From positions 2,852,001 through 2,916,000 of the forward strand of contig NZ_CP046564.1 of the NCBI RefSeq assembly GCF_009818105.1: a stretch of 64,000 nt of DNA, given 5' to 3'. The first letter of the stretch is position 1. The number at the start of each line of letters is the position of its first letter. Origin of the DNA: Bacillus sp. N1-1. GTDB taxonomy: Bacteria; Bacillota; Bacilli; Bacillales; Guptibacillaceae. Positions 27,309 to 36,951 of this stretch are shown here, one piece after another. Below the pieces are notes generated by a model that saw only the letters and a program-made list of their open reading frames with translations, did no database searches and was not told where the DNA came from. A program made the position numbers and the translations under genes.

Positions 27309-28496
27309 TCAATCTCCTTGAATAATCGGTATGTCTTTCCCAATCTCTTCTATTATTTCATAGTGTATCTTTACGTTTACTTTACCATTCTCTACCTCAT
27401 GGTGTAAAATTTTTTCCTCTTTAATTTCTGCTTTTTCTGATGTTTTACTTATTATGTCTTCTCTACTAACTTGACTAGCTGCCTGAAGCGCTTCCTTTTC
27501 TGTATACTCTCTCGTAACTTCTTTGGTTTCTAGGAGCTCTTTTGTTTGAAACGACAAAGGAATTTCCCATTTTAGGAAGCGTAAATTCGTTTCGCTTAAC
27601 ATCGTTTCATAACGAGAAAACTCCGGCTTTGAAAATCCCCATATGGGAAGGTGAAAACCAAAAAAACCTACCGAATATTTCGTTTCTCTTTCACCAGTAT
27701 TCGTTTCAAAAGTTGATTTTAAAGGGATAGATACATTCGTTACATACCATGTCTTCCCATAAACTTCCCCTCTCGCAGGGACCAGTTCACTTTTTTCTTC
27801 TTTTCCAATAAACCCTGAAATGAGGAGCTGACCTGGTTTAACATAATCGTTTTCTTTTACCTGAACCTGTCCTTCTTTTACATATATTTTTGTAATAATG
27901 GCTTTTTTATCAGCCACGATGTGCCTTGCATTTAAAGCAGGCTGTTTTTCAGGCAATTGCTTTTGAACGACTTCAAAGTGATACGTCGAACCACTTCTTT
28001 TAACACCCACCCAGGTGATTTCTTCAAGGCTTTCAGTCATTTCCTGCTGTAGCTCCTGGTTGGATGGTAACTGAAATATGAATGCACCTTTTTTTACTCC
28101 AAGTTCTTCGGCTACTTGCTTTAACTTATGCTCCACTTCAGGTGTTGCGCCATTCACAGTGATTGACCATACCATATTCGATAAAATGAGAATGAGTAGA
28201 ATGCAACTTATGATCCCACTCAGGAATCCTCTAGAGTAGACTATTTTTTTTAATATAAAAGGAAATCCCTTCCTTTCATTAATGCGTATTTTACATCTTG
28301 TCCTCTTTAAATGCGGCCTAATGCGTTTAATATCGGTAGTGTAGAGCGATAACAGAATCGTTTCATTATCCACACGAGAGATGTCCCAAATTGGAATGTT
28401 GTATTCAATACAACGATTAATAAAAAGTTCCGTATAGGACCCGACCACTTTAATTCGCACATATCCAGAAAAAAGTTCTTTAATGTATTCCTTCAT
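27309..28496 (-). CDS. yqfD: Sporulation protein YqfD
   Basis: 395 aa. A basic N-terminal cytosolic region, one membrane helix (~93-112), then a large outward domain rich in Lys/Glu/Val. The family is 'stage IV sporulation protein YqfD', made in the mother cell and needed for normal sporulation. It lies between yqfC and phoH, as in B. subtilis. Confidence 0.92.
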   Translation of the reverse strand: MKEYIKELFSGYVRIKVVGSYTELFINRCIEYNIPIWDISRVDNETILLSLYTTDIKRIRPHLKRTRCKIRINERKGFPFILKKIVYSRGFLSGIISCILLILILSNMVWSITVNGATPEVEHKLKQVAEELGVKKGAFIFQLPSNQELQQEMTESLEEITWVGVKRSGSTYHFEVVQKQLPEKQPALNARHIVADKKAIITKIYVKEGQVQVKENDYVKPGQLLISGFIGKEEKSELVPARGEVYGKTWYVTNVSIPLKSTFETNTGERETKYSVGFFGFHLPIWGFSKPEFSRYETMLSETNLRFLKWEIPLSFQTKELLETKEVTREYTEKEALQAASQVSREDIISKTSEKAEIKEEKILHHEVENGKVNVKIHYEIIEEIGKDIPIIQGD

Positions 28497-28541
28497 AATA
28501 CCCTCCCGTATCGTCAGCCCGAGAATCTCTTAAGGCTTTTA

Positions 28542-28832
28542 TCAGTTTTGGGGTTTATCAAGATAGGAAACATGTTCAATTTTACCTTCCAGTAAAATTT
28601 CCTCAGGAAGGATTGTTTTCAACATAAAATCCTCTCCTTTTATTACCAATTGACCATTTTTAAGAAGTAGTCGGACTTCATCATTAGAGAATTTTAGAAC
28701 ACCTTGATGATTCTCTATGTAAATATGTAGCTGTCCAACCATCGTGATCCGCGGCAAATCCATGACCGCATCTGCTGGAAGCTCTAATCTTCTCGTTAAC
28801 CAACTTTTTAGATTGTGCTTCCACTTTGCCAT
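28542..28832 (-). CDS. yqfC: Sporulation protein YqfC (YabP/YqfC family)
   Basis: 96 aa. The segment LPRITMVGQLHIYIENHQGVLKFS matches the YabP/YqfC family. Mother-cell sporulation protein in B. subtilis. A terminator at 28955-28978 separates it from yqfB, so yqfC-yqfD-phoH should have their own promoter in 28833-28950; I saw no clear sigma-E boxes there. Confidence 0.9.
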   Translation of the reverse strand: MAKWKHNLKSWLTRRLELPADAVMDLPRITMVGQLHIYIENHQGVLKFSNDEVRLLLKNGQLVIKGEDFMLKTILPEEILLEGKIEHVSYLDKPQN

Positions 28833-28954
28833 GGATACTCCCCCTCTCCACTCATCTTTATGAAAGAAAACACAAAACTATCCCACTTACATGCGATTAA
28901 AGCTCCTGATACCATCTTATGCAGCTGCCATTTAAATCATTGCAACCTATAAAA

Positions 28955-28978
28955 AAAAGACGCCATATGGCGTCTTTT
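28955..28978 (-). terminator. Terminator of yqfB
   Basis: AAAAGACGCC and GGCGTCTTTT around a 4-base loop; poly-A at left gives the minus-strand T-run. Confidence 0.9.
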
Positions 28979-28980
28979 CG

Positions 28981-29430
28981 TTACCTATTTCTTTGTTTCA
29001 CGGCCACCATTGAAGGATGGGGTTTTCTTGACCGCGGTGGTCCAAGAATCTCTGCCCATATAATGCCGTTTCGAACATTTGACTTGCTAATAGAGAGACT
29101 CTTATCTTTCGTATATGGCGTTGATTTCACATTTTTTTGTACTTTCAGCTCATTCTGTGAACCGTAATTCTCACGTTTCGCCATACGTCCTAAAGCTTCC
29201 TTGTAAGCACTAACCGTATCAGATTTAGAAGCGTCTTCCTCTATTTCACTTGCTTGCATAGAACCACCTGAACCAGGATTACTTTGTTCTCTTTGCGGCC
29301 GCTTTTGAGTCGGATTGGCTTTTTGTTTTTCTTCCTCGCCGCTCATACGCTTGAAGAAGCTAATAATACCACCAATTGCAATAATAACAAAAACGATATT
29401 GTTTAATAGCAGTTCAATAAGATTATCCAC
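28981..29430 (-). CDS. yqfB: YqfB-like small membrane-anchored protein
   Basis: 149 aa from GTG 29430, which has GGAGGTGA 5 bases upstream. The N-terminal membrane helix (~3-24) is followed by a long hydrophilic region rich in Glu, Lys, Ser and Gln, and a C-terminal motif with AEILGPPRSRKPH. No enzyme domain is seen. It follows floA as in B. subtilis, and may belong to the flotillin membrane-domain group; this is inferred from position only. Confidence 0.75.
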   Translation of the reverse strand: MDNLIELLLNNIVFVIIAIGGIISFFKRMSGEEEKQKANPTQKRPQREQSNPGSGGSMQASEIEEDASKSDTVSAYKEALGRMAKRENYGSQNELKVQKNVKSTPYTKDKSLSISKSNVRNGIIWAEILGPPRSRKPHPSMVAVKQRNR

Positions 29431-29465
29431 GACGATCACCTCCAACAAAGGATTGAGGGAATAGC

Positions 29466-30455
29466 TTAGCGATCATCCTCATCTTCTTCCTGATTTGGTT
29501 TACCGATCATGTCTCTCATGTCAGTATCTGCTTCAATGTTCTTTAGATTCATATAATCCATGACACCAATGTTACCAGAACGTAGCGCTTCAGCCATAGC
29601 CATTGGTACTTCAGCCTCTGCTTCAACTACTTTCGCACGCATTTCTTCTACGCGAGCCCGCATCTCTTGCTCTTGCGCAACTGCCATGGCACGACGTTCT
29701 TCAGCTTTTGCCTGAGCAATGTTCTTATCTGCCTCAGCCTGATCTGTTTGAAGCACCGCACCAATATTTTTACCAATATCAATATCCGCAATATCAATGG
29801 AAAGAATCTCAAAAGCAGTTCCAGCGTCCAGTCCTTTTGATAAAACAGTATGAGAAATCATATCGGGATTTTCAAGAACCTTTTTGTGATTCTCAGATGA
29901 ACCAATCGTACTGACAATGCCCTCACCTACACGAGCAATGACGGTGTCTTCACCAGCTCCACCTACGAGTCGGTCGATGTTTGCACGTACAGTGATTCTT
30001 GCTTTCGCTTTTACTTCAATGCCATCCATCGCAACACCCGCAATAAATGGCGTCTCGATTACTTTAGGATTAACACTCATCTGAACAGCATCTAAAACAT
30101 CTCGGCCGGCAAGATCAATGGCTGCACAGCGTTCAAAACTAAGCTCAATATTAGCTCGGTGTGCGGCAATGAGCGCATTAACGACTCGGTCTACATTACC
30201 ACCAGCAAGGTAGTGGCTTTCGAGTTGATTTGTGTTTAATTCAAGACCCGCTTTGACCGCTTTAATTAACGGGTTAATGACACGGGATGGTATTACACGA
30301 CGAAGCCTCATTCCTACAAGATTGAATATACTAACGCGAACTCCTGCTGCTAGTGCTGAGATCCACAGCATCACAGGTACAAACGTAAACAGTATTGCTA
30401 AACCGATAATGACTAACCCTACAATAACTAATAATCCTAACGTGCTAGTGTCCAT
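29466..30455 (-). CDS. floA: Flotillin-like protein FloA (YqfA)
   Basis: 329 aa. An N-terminal hairpin membrane segment (~7-30), then a PHB/flotillin domain and an Ala/Glu-rich coiled coil (~235-300, many EA repeats). It scaffolds functional membrane microdomains with NfeD-type partners. Of two adjacent ATGs the second, 6 bases from GGGAGG, is preferred. It lies 19 bases after yqeZ (nfeD), the usual flotillin-NfeD pair. Confidence 0.94.
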   Translation of the reverse strand: MDTSTLGLLVIVGLVIIGLAILFTFVPVMLWISALAAGVRVSIFNLVGMRLRRVIPSRVINPLIKAVKAGLELNTNQLESHYLAGGNVDRVVNALIAAHRANIELSFERCAAIDLAGRDVLDAVQMSVNPKVIETPFIAGVAMDGIEVKAKARITVRANIDRLVGGAGEDTVIARVGEGIVSTIGSSENHKKVLENPDMISHTVLSKGLDAGTAFEILSIDIADIDIGKNIGAVLQTDQAEADKNIAQAKAEERRAMAVAQEQEMRARVEEMRAKVVEAEAEVPMAMAEALRSGNIGVMDYMNLKNIEADTDMRDMIGKPNQEEDEDDR

Positions 30456-30476
30456 CATTTTCCTCCCTATTATTCT

Positions 30477-31790
30477 TTATTTACTTGCTCTTACAACGAC
30501 TCTTGAACCATTCGTTTTTACAATTTTCACTTCTGTGCCAGCAGGTAAATAACCCCCCTCTGTCACAACATCCATGCGTTCATCTCCAAAGTCTGCAATA
30601 CCCGATGGCCTTAGCGGTGTAACGGCTTCTCCCTCCATGCCTATCAACTCATTTCGAGTGGCATTAGACACATAACCTAACTCAGTGTTTGTTGAATCGG
30701 AAAGAATGATTTTTTTAAAGAATCCTCGATAACCAAAGATTCGAATGAAGAGGTAGGAACCACCAATTGTAACGGCAATGGCAATTAAGACCGCTAACAG
30801 AACATATTGCATGGATTGTCCTGAAGCCAACACAATACTCGCAACAATTCCAATAGCACCTAGAACCCCGAATATTCCAAAACCAGGAATAAACACCTCC
30901 ACCAAAATTAGAACAACTCCTACAATCAATAGTAGTAGTGATTCCCAGCCAGCAAATCCCGCAATCATATGACCAAAGAAAAACAGAAGTAATGCACCGG
31001 CGCCCATAAAGCCTGGTACGCCAAATCCAGGAGAATACAGCTCCAATACAAGGCCCAGACTTCCAATTGATAATAAAATCGGAATAATGATTGGATTTGT
31101 AACAAAGCGAGCAATTCTTTCTGCAATACTCACTTCAGCATCACTAATTTTGGCTTCTTCAAGATTAAGGATGTTAAGTAATTCAGTTCGATCCTCAGCT
31201 GTCCCTTCAGCATAACCAACCTCTACCGCTTCCTGATCACTTAGTGTAAGGAGCTCCCCTTTAGGTGCGTTATAATCTGGGAGGTCAACATCTGGGTCCG
31301 CCATGGCTAAAGCGTATTTTGGATCCCGATCATTTAGCTCTGCCGCAGACTTCATTGCGGCGTGCCAAAAAGATTCTGCTTTTTTGCCGGCTGCATTTCC
31401 TGACTGGTCAATGATAGCGGCTGATCCCATTAAAGCCCCAGGCTCCATAATAATTTGATCGGCATTCAACGCGATGTAAGCGCCTGCTGAAAGAGCACGG
31501 TTGGAAACATAGGCGGTGATCGGAACGTCAGATGCTTTGATGATTTTTGCAATATTATCTGCTGCATTTACTGCTCCACCAGGCGTATTAATTTCTAATA
31601 CAATATGATCAGCGCCTTGATCCTCCGCATCCTGAATCGATCGCTTTAGAAAAGCTTCCAATCCACGTTCCACTTCTTGTTCAACAGGAATAAATGTAAC
31701 GAGATCGCCCTCGCCCTTACTTAACGCAAAATTTCCTGCAAACGGAAGAATAACCATCATCATGAAACAAACAGATACAAAGAAACGCAT
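30477..31790 (-). CDS. yqeZ: NfeD-family membrane serine protease (YqeZ)
   Basis: 437 aa. Signal peptide (~1-24), then a ClpP-like protease domain. The substrate loop is INTPGGAVN (~68-75) and the probable catalytic Ser is S101 in RALSAGAYIA. Several membrane helices follow (~225-350), then a C-terminal soluble OB-fold NfeD domain (~375-437). Works with the flotillin FloA immediately downstream. A site GGGAGGGA precedes the ATG. Confidence 0.93.
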   Translation of the reverse strand: MRFFVSVCFMMMVILPFAGNFALSKGEGDLVTFIPVEQEVERGLEAFLKRSIQDAEDQGADHIVLEINTPGGAVNAADNIAKIIKASDVPITAYVSNRALSAGAYIALNADQIIMEPGALMGSAAIIDQSGNAAGKKAESFWHAAMKSAAELNDRDPKYALAMADPDVDLPDYNAPKGELLTLSDQEAVEVGYAEGTAEDRTELLNILNLEEAKISDAEVSIAERIARFVTNPIIIPILLSIGSLGLVLELYSPGFGVPGFMGAGALLLFFFGHMIAGFAGWESLLLLIVGVVLILVEVFIPGFGIFGVLGAIGIVASIVLASGQSMQYVLLAVLIAIAVTIGGSYLFIRIFGYRGFFKKIILSDSTNTELGYVSNATRNELIGMEGEAVTPLRPSGIADFGDERMDVVTEGGYLPAGTEVKIVKTNGSRVVVRASK

Positions 31791-31991
31791 TGTATTTTTT
31801 CTGATTGTGATCCCTCCCTCCAGCTACATAAGTATACGAATAAGGTCATCATGAAGTTTCATTTTTATGTAGATAAAACTAATTTTAGTATGACAAATAA
31901 AGAAACTAATTACTAGCTTAAAATAATGAACTGATAATCTCCTTAACTTGTTTATATATTATCATTGTAAAAAAGAATTTTATGTATAGAA
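31791..31991. other. Non-coding gap between yqeY and yqeZ, upstream part
   Basis: AT-rich, with no open frame with a ribosome site. It presumably contains the promoter of yqeZ-floA-yqfB on the minus strand. Confidence 0.4.
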
Positions 31992-32022
31992 AAACACGCC
32001 CTGTTTTGTACAGAGCGTGTTT
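31992..32022 (-). terminator. Terminator in the yqeY-yqeZ gap
   Basis: AAACACGCcCTGT pairs with ACAGaGCGTGTTT over a 5-base loop, with TTTTC following on the minus strand. Confidence 0.8.
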
Positions 32023-32049
32023 GCGCTTCATCATATTTATCCAACGCTC

Positions 32050-32107
32050 AAGGCGAAGTTTGACTGTTTCTTTTTCATATGAAGAAAGAAGAAGTCAACT
32101 TCACCTT
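32050..32107. repeat. Long imperfect hairpin downstream of yqeY
   Basis: The arms AAGGcGAAGTT/AACTTCaCCTT pair well and pairing continues inwards through GACT/AGTC and a pyrimidine run facing a purine run (CTTTTT/GAAGAAAG). It has no obvious T-run. Role unknown. Confidence 0.5.
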
Positions 32108-32173
32108 AAGGTCTGATTGTTTCAACTAGTCACCTTGAGGAAATGAGTGATCTCCTAAGTTGAAAGTATCACT

Positions 32174-32617
32174 TTATGATAAGTTCTTTTGTACAAGACG
32201 ATTAACAAGTCCGCCGTCCGCTTTGCCCTTTACACGCGGCATAAGCGCACCCATTACCTTGCCCATTTCTTTCTTTGAAGAAGCACCCGTTTCAGAAATA
32301 ACTTCCTGAACAATTTGTTCTACTTCTTCTTCAGAGAGTTGTTTCGGCAGGTAGACAGATAAGATCGACAGCTCTTCATCGAGATTCTGTACAAGATCAC
32401 TTCGGCCAGCTTTTTCAAATTCAAGGAGGGAGTCTTTGCGTTGCTTGACTTCGCGAGTGAGAACGGTAAGTTCTTCCTCTTCAGTTAAGTCATGACCCAA
32501 TTTAATGGATTCATTCTGAATTGAAGATTTAACCATCCGAATAACAGATAGTTTGTTTTTTTCTTTGTTCTTCATCGCTACTTTCATATCTGCTGTTAAA
32601 CGGTCATTTAGACTCAC
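32174..32617 (-). CDS. yqeY: GatB/YqeY domain protein
   Basis: 147 aa, all helical and soluble. It has the YqeY family N-terminus ([20 protein letters not shown]) and the C-terminal [14 protein letters not shown] motif shared with the tail of GatB. This suggests tRNA binding. It follows rpsU by 17 bases, the conserved rpsU-yqeY pair. Confidence 0.94.
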   Translation of the reverse strand: MSLNDRLTADMKVAMKNKEKNKLSVIRMVKSSIQNESIKLGHDLTEEEELTVLTREVKQRKDSLLEFEKAGRSDLVQNLDEELSILSVYLPKQLSEEEVEQIVQEVISETGASSKKEMGKVMGALMPRVKGKADGGLVNRLVQKNLS

Positions 32618-32634
32618 TGACCTAACACCCTCTC

Positions 32635-32811
32635 TTAGAACTTACGCTTTTTCCTTGCTGCCTCAGATTTCTTTTTACGCTTAACACTTGGCTTTTCATA
32701 GTGCTTGCGCTTCTTTACTTCAGCCATAGTGCCTTCTTTAGAAACCGTTCTCTTGAAGCGACGAAGAGCATCATCGATCGACTCGTTCTTACGCACGCGA
32801 GTTTCCGCCAT
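32635..32811 (-). CDS. rpsU: 30S ribosomal protein S21
   Basis: 58 aa, highly basic ([16 protein letters not shown] start and [18 protein letters not shown] tail). The ATG at 32811 follows a GGAGGGAGGG site; an in-frame GTG/ATG further up would span it. S21 joins the 30S platform near the anti-Shine-Dalgarno site. Confidence 0.96.
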   Translation of the reverse strand: MAETRVRKNESIDDALRRFKRTVSKEGTMAEVKKRKHYEKPSVKRKKKSEAARKKRKF

Positions 32812-33131
32812 CTCTATCCCTCCCTCCAAAACATAGACAATCATAACACATGACTTTCTAACAAAGACATGTCACCTGCAATTATAATACATCCCTTTCG
32901 GTTTATCAACATTTCTTTCTGTAATTTTCTTTTTAAACTTCTTTCTAAAAATAAATATGCAAGTAGTTCGCTTGATTGCAACAAAACTGAAAAGTAAAAG
33001 CTTTGGGTTTATACATGCACAAAGCGAATACCTCATTCTAAAAGGCTCTTTTCTAGCTTTCTAAAAAAATAACGAGCATGTCGATGGGACCCTGTCCATA
33101 AACTTTCAATGGAAAGGAGAATTTATACAAA
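32812..33131. other. Divergent non-coding gap between rpsU and yqeW
   Basis: AT-rich, 320 bases. It holds an inverted repeat GCTTTG...CAAAGC at 33000-33025 and otherwise nothing I can identify. Promoters for rpsU (minus) and yqeW (plus) must lie here. Confidence 0.4.
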
Positions 33132-34064
33132 ATGAGTCCATATATAGCCTCTTTTATCGTCTTCATTAGTATTTTTCTTTTTGGTATGAGCATTCTTCGT
33201 GTGGGGTTAAATACAATTTCTACTACTAAATTACAGAAATGGCTTTATCATGCCTCTTCAACACCCATCCGCGGACTTCTAACAGGAGCTCTTGTAACAG
33301 CACTCTTGCAAAGTAGCTCCGCCGTTATGGTCCTTACCATCAGTTTAATTGCAGCTAAACTTCTTACATTTCGGCAGTCCATCGGCATCATTCTCGGGAC
33401 GAATATCGGCACAACGATAACTGCAGAATTAATGACACTAAATCCTGAACACCTTGTATTACCATTATTACTTACAGGGTTTATTATGCTTCAAATTCGA
33501 CATCAGCTCATTTTTAGTTCGGGCACCGTTCTGTTTGGTCTTGGATGTATCTTTGTAGCGATGCACGGACTAGAAGCACTAGCCATCCCGTTATCAACAC
33601 TTTCGATTTTTGAACATGTGATTCACGAAACAAATTCTAGTCTTCTGTATGGGATCGGGCTTGGAACCTTAGTCACCGCTGTCATTCAATCTAGTTCAGC
33701 TACTACGGGGATTACAATGGGGTTTATTAATCAGGAATTACTTACATTACCTGCAGCTATTGCCATACTATACGGATCGAATGTTGGAACGTGTATCACC
33801 GCGCTAATGGCAAGTATCGGTAGTAGCAAGGAAGCAAAACTCGCAGCCTATGCTCACGTTTGGATCAACATAATAGGCGTGATATTGTTCTTCCCATTGA
33901 TTGGCTTATTCGGCGCATTTGCAACTAGTATGACATCTCTCCCAGATGTTCAACTTGCACATGTTTCGATTCTTTTCAATGTTCTTTCTGCGTTCTTATT
34001 CTTACCTTTTGCAGGGCTACTTGCCAAATCGATCGAAAAGTTACACAATTATAATTTACAATAA
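33132..34064 (+). CDS. yqeW: Na+/phosphate symporter family protein (YqeW)
   Basis: 310 aa with about eight membrane helices in two inverted halves. The duplicated QSSSA motifs (TALLQSSSAVM and TAVIQSSSATTG) are diagnostic of the NptA/PNaS family, as are the GTNIGTT and GSNVGTC segments. It probably imports phosphate with sodium. There is no C-terminal PhoU-like domain, unlike longer homologues. AAGGAG is 12 bases before the ATG, an unusually long spacing. Confidence 0.9.
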   Translation: MSPYIASFIVFISIFLFGMSILRVGLNTISTTKLQKWLYHASSTPIRGLLTGALVTALLQSSSAVMVLTISLIAAKLLTFRQSIGIILGTNIGTTITAELMTLNPEHLVLPLLLTGFIMLQIRHQLIFSSGTVLFGLGCIFVAMHGLEALAIPLSTLSIFEHVIHETNSSLLYGIGLGTLVTAVIQSSSATTGITMGFINQELLTLPAAIAILYGSNVGTCITALMASIGSSKEAKLAAYAHVWINIIGVILFFPLIGLFGAFATSMTSLPDVQLAHVSILFNVLSAFLFLPFAGLLAKSIEKLHNYNLQ

Positions 34065-34066
34065 AA

Positions 34067-34100
34067 AATCCATCACTTCTAATACTGAAGTGATGGATTT
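34067..34100. terminator. Bidirectional terminator between yqeW and deoC
   Basis: AAATCCATCACTTC and GAAGTGATGGATTT form a 14-base perfect stem around TAATACT, with A-run and T-run ends. Confidence 0.9.
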
Positions 34101-34106
34101 ATCGCC

Positions 34107-34778
34107 TTAATAATCTGTATCAGCAGTTTCACCTTGCACAATCTTCACTCCGGCACTCGCTCCAATTCGTGTAGCGCCAGCATCAATCATCGCTTGAGAC
34201 CCTTCAAGATCACGAACCCCTCCAGATGCTTTCACACCGATGTTAGGTCCTACTGTGTTTCTCATCAATTTAATATCTTCTACTGTAGCTCCAGCAGTTG
34301 AAAAGCCTGTCGATGTTTTCACATAATCAGCTCCAGCTTTAACCGAAAGCTCACATGCACGCGTTTTTTCTTCATCTGTTAATAGACAAGTTTCAATGAT
34401 TACTTTTACAAGAGCCTTCCCTTTCGCAGCTTCAACTACAGCTTTAATATCTTGCTCCACAAGATCATTATTACCGTCTTTAAGGGCTCCGATATTAATA
34501 ACCATATCGACTTCTGTCGCACCCTTTTGAATCGCATCTTTTGTTTCGAAGGCTTTCGTTTCAGTAGTAACTGCGCCTAGAGGGAAACCGATTACTGTAC
34601 AAACTTTCGCTTCCGCTCCTTCTAACTTCTCAGCAGCAAGAGCTACCCATGTAGGGTTTACACACACAGAAGCAAAGTTGAAATCTCTCGCTTCGTCACA
34701 AAGTTTCTCAATTTGCTCTCGGCTTGTATCTGGCTTAAGAGCTGTGTGGTCGATCATTTTCGCTAGTTCTTTATTCAT
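34107..34778 (-). CDS. deoC: Deoxyribose-phosphate aldolase (DeoC)
   Basis: 223 aa TIM barrel. The Schiff-base Lys is in [13 protein letters not shown] and the second catalytic Lys in GVKASGGV. It splits deoxyribose 5-phosphate in nucleoside catabolism. The ATG at 34778 is 9 bases from GGAAGG; the ATG nine bases upstream is too close. It sits at the 3' end of the dnaK-to-mtaB gene run. In B. subtilis deoC lies in another operon (deoR-deoC-nupC-pdp), so its place here differs. Confidence 0.93.
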   Translation of the reverse strand: MNKELAKMIDHTALKPDTSREQIEKLCDEARDFNFASVCVNPTWVALAAEKLEGAEAKVCTVIGFPLGAVTTETKAFETKDAIQKGATEVDMVINIGALKDGNNDLVEQDIKAVVEAAKGKALVKVIIETCLLTDEEKTRACELSVKAGADYVKTSTGFSTAGATVEDIKLMRNTVGPNIGVKASGGVRDLEGSQAMIDAGATRIGASAGVKIVQGETADTDY

Positions 34779-34826
34779 GGTTGTCATCCTTCCAGTTCTG
34801 TATAATTAGGCACTGAGCACCTTTAT

Positions 34827-36182
34827 TTAAAACGAAGCAACTGCAGCTGTTGGTTCATCCTCATTCATAACACGAACGAATTGTCCTTCGTTATAAGGAT
34901 AGCCCGCTTTTGTGATTTTCACTTTAACAATCTTTCCTATCATTGCTTCTGAAGCTTCAAAAATCACTTTCATATAGTTCGCCGAATACCCGACATATAA
35001 GTCTGAAGTCTGTTCTTCCTTGTATTTTTCTTCAGGAATAACTTCAAGAACTTCTCCTTCATAGTGAGACGCGTACTCTTTTGCCAGCTGATTTGAAAGC
35101 TCAATCAAATGATGAACTCGCTTATTCTTAATTTCATCATCAACCTGGTCTTCCATTCGCGCTGCCGGTGTACCAGTACGCCTAGAAAATGGGAAAACAT
35201 GAAGTTCTGAGAATTTATGTTTTGCAATAAAATCATACGTTTCTTTAAATTCTTCTTCTGTTTCACCTGGGAAACCTACAATCACATCTGAAGTAATCGC
35301 AAGTCCTGGAAGAGCTTGTTTCAAACGTTCCAAGCGCTCGCCAAACATTTCCATTGTATACTTTCTTCTCATCCGCTGAAGTACCGTGTTTGAACCTGAT
35401 TGAAGTGGAATATGCAAGTGTGGAACCACTTTTTTTGACTGATTTAATACTTCAATCACTTCATCCGTTACCTGACTTGCTTCAATAGAAGATATACGAA
35501 TTCGTTTCAAACCTTTCACTTTCGCATCAAGATCACGAAGAAGTTGAGCAAAATTATAATCCTTTAAATCTTCTCCATATCCCGCTGTATGAATACCAGT
35601 TAGAACGATTTCTTTATAGCCCGCATCAACAAGTTGCTGCGCCTGAGTAAGAACGGCTTCAGGTTCACGCGACCTTAGAAGACCTCTTGCCCATGGAATA
35701 ATGCAGAAAGTACAAAAATTGTTACAGCCCTCCTGAATCTTAAGGGATGCGCGGGTACGATCCGTAAAAGCTGGAACTTCAAGTTCTTCATATACACGCG
35801 CTTTCATAATATTGCCTACACCGTTCACAGGCTCTCTCTCACGCTTATATTGCTCAATGTAATCAAGCATCTTCACGCGATCCTGTGTTCCTACTACTAC
35901 ATCCACACCAGGAATTGCCATAATTTCAGCAGGTGAGGTTTGGGCATAACAACCCGTTACGCAAATGACAGCATCCGGATTTTTTCGAATCGCTCGACGA
36001 ATGACCTGTCGACTTTTCTTATCTCCTGTATTTGTAACGGTACAAGTATTAATAACATAAACATCAGATGCATGATCAAACTCCACTCGTTCATAATCAT
36101 GATCTTTAAACAACTGCCAAATCGCTTCCGTTTCATAGTGATTCACTTTACAACCTAATGTATGGAATGCAACTGAAGGCAT
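34827..36182 (-). CDS. mtaB: tRNA t6A37 methylthiotransferase (MtaB, YqeV)
   Basis: 451 aa. N-terminal UPF0004 domain with three cluster cysteines (TLGCKVN, NTCTVT, VTGCYAQ), radical-SAM domain with CNNFCTFC and a C-terminal TRAM domain. It converts t6A to ms2t6A at tRNA position 37. Starts 4 bases after rsmE, in the same transcription unit. Confidence 0.95.
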   Translation of the reverse strand: MPSVAFHTLGCKVNHYETEAIWQLFKDHDYERVEFDHASDVYVINTCTVTNTGDKKSRQVIRRAIRKNPDAVICVTGCYAQTSPAEIMAIPGVDVVVGTQDRVKMLDYIEQYKREREPVNGVGNIMKARVYEELEVPAFTDRTRASLKIQEGCNNFCTFCIIPWARGLLRSREPEAVLTQAQQLVDAGYKEIVLTGIHTAGYGEDLKDYNFAQLLRDLDAKVKGLKRIRISSIEASQVTDEVIEVLNQSKKVVPHLHIPLQSGSNTVLQRMRRKYTMEMFGERLERLKQALPGLAITSDVIVGFPGETEEEFKETYDFIAKHKFSELHVFPFSRRTGTPAARMEDQVDDEIKNKRVHHLIELSNQLAKEYASHYEGEVLEVIPEEKYKEEQTSDLYVGYSANYMKVIFEASEAMIGKIVKVKITKAGYPYNEGQFVRVMNEDEPTAAVASF

Positions 36183-36186
36183 ATCA

Positions 36187-36939
36187 TCACCCCATTAATT
36201 CAAAATGATAAGAAATTGCTGCCAGTACATACATAGCAGCCGTTTCTGTTCGTAATATTCTAGGACCAAGTCCACATGAAGAGAACCCAGCTTCTTTCAA
36301 AGTGGCGACTTCATTTTCTGAGAGTCCGCCTTCCGGACCAAACACGACCATAATTCGGTCGTTCATATTTGCCTCGTGAAGCGTTTGAACGAGCGTAGCA
36401 GATTCTCCTGCTCTTGCTTCTTCTTCGTAAGCAATTAATTTATGATCATATGATTCACTCGTCTTAATCAATGAAGAAAGGGATTGAGGCATATCAATCC
36501 TTGGAATCGTTGTTCGATGAGACTGCTCAGCCGCTTCTTTTGCAATTTTGTTTAGCCTCTGCAACTTTTTCGCGCTTTTTTGCTCATCCCATTTTACAAC
36601 AGAACGTTCAGCTTTAAAAGGAATAAACTGATCAGCACCAAGTTCTGTTCCTTTTTGTATGACCGTTTCAAGTTTGTCACCTTTAGGTAACCCCTGTACA
36701 ATTGTCACGTTTACAGGTAACCTTTTTTGCTCGTCAAGCCACTCTTTTGGAATAGCTTTAATGAAGTCAGCTGATAGCTCATCTAATTCACAAATTGCCG
36801 ATTGACCATCTTCTGTGCAACAAATAATGCGATCGCCTACTGCCATCCTCATCACTCTCGAGATATGCTTGACATCTTCCCCTTCAATCAAAATATGATC
36901 TTGGTGAAGCTGAGATTTAGAGATAAAATATCGTTGCAT
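36187..36939 (-). CDS. rsmE: 16S rRNA (uracil1498-N3) methyltransferase (RsmE, YqeU)
   Basis: 250 aa. An N-terminal PUA-like domain and a SPOUT knot methyltransferase whose SAM motifs are VFGPEGGLSENE and LGPRILRTETAA. Cytosolic, acts on the assembled 30S. 12 bases follow prmA. Confidence 0.95.
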   Translation of the reverse strand: MQRYFISKSQLHQDHILIEGEDVKHISRVMRMAVGDRIICCTEDGQSAICELDELSADFIKAIPKEWLDEQKRLPVNVTIVQGLPKGDKLETVIQKGTELGADQFIPFKAERSVVKWDEQKSAKKLQRLNKIAKEAAEQSHRTTIPRIDMPQSLSSLIKTSESYDHKLIAYEEEARAGESATLVQTLHEANMNDRIMVVFGPEGGLSENEVATLKEAGFSSCGLGPRILRTETAAMYVLAAISYHFELMG

Positions 36940-36951
36940 GAAATTCTCTCC

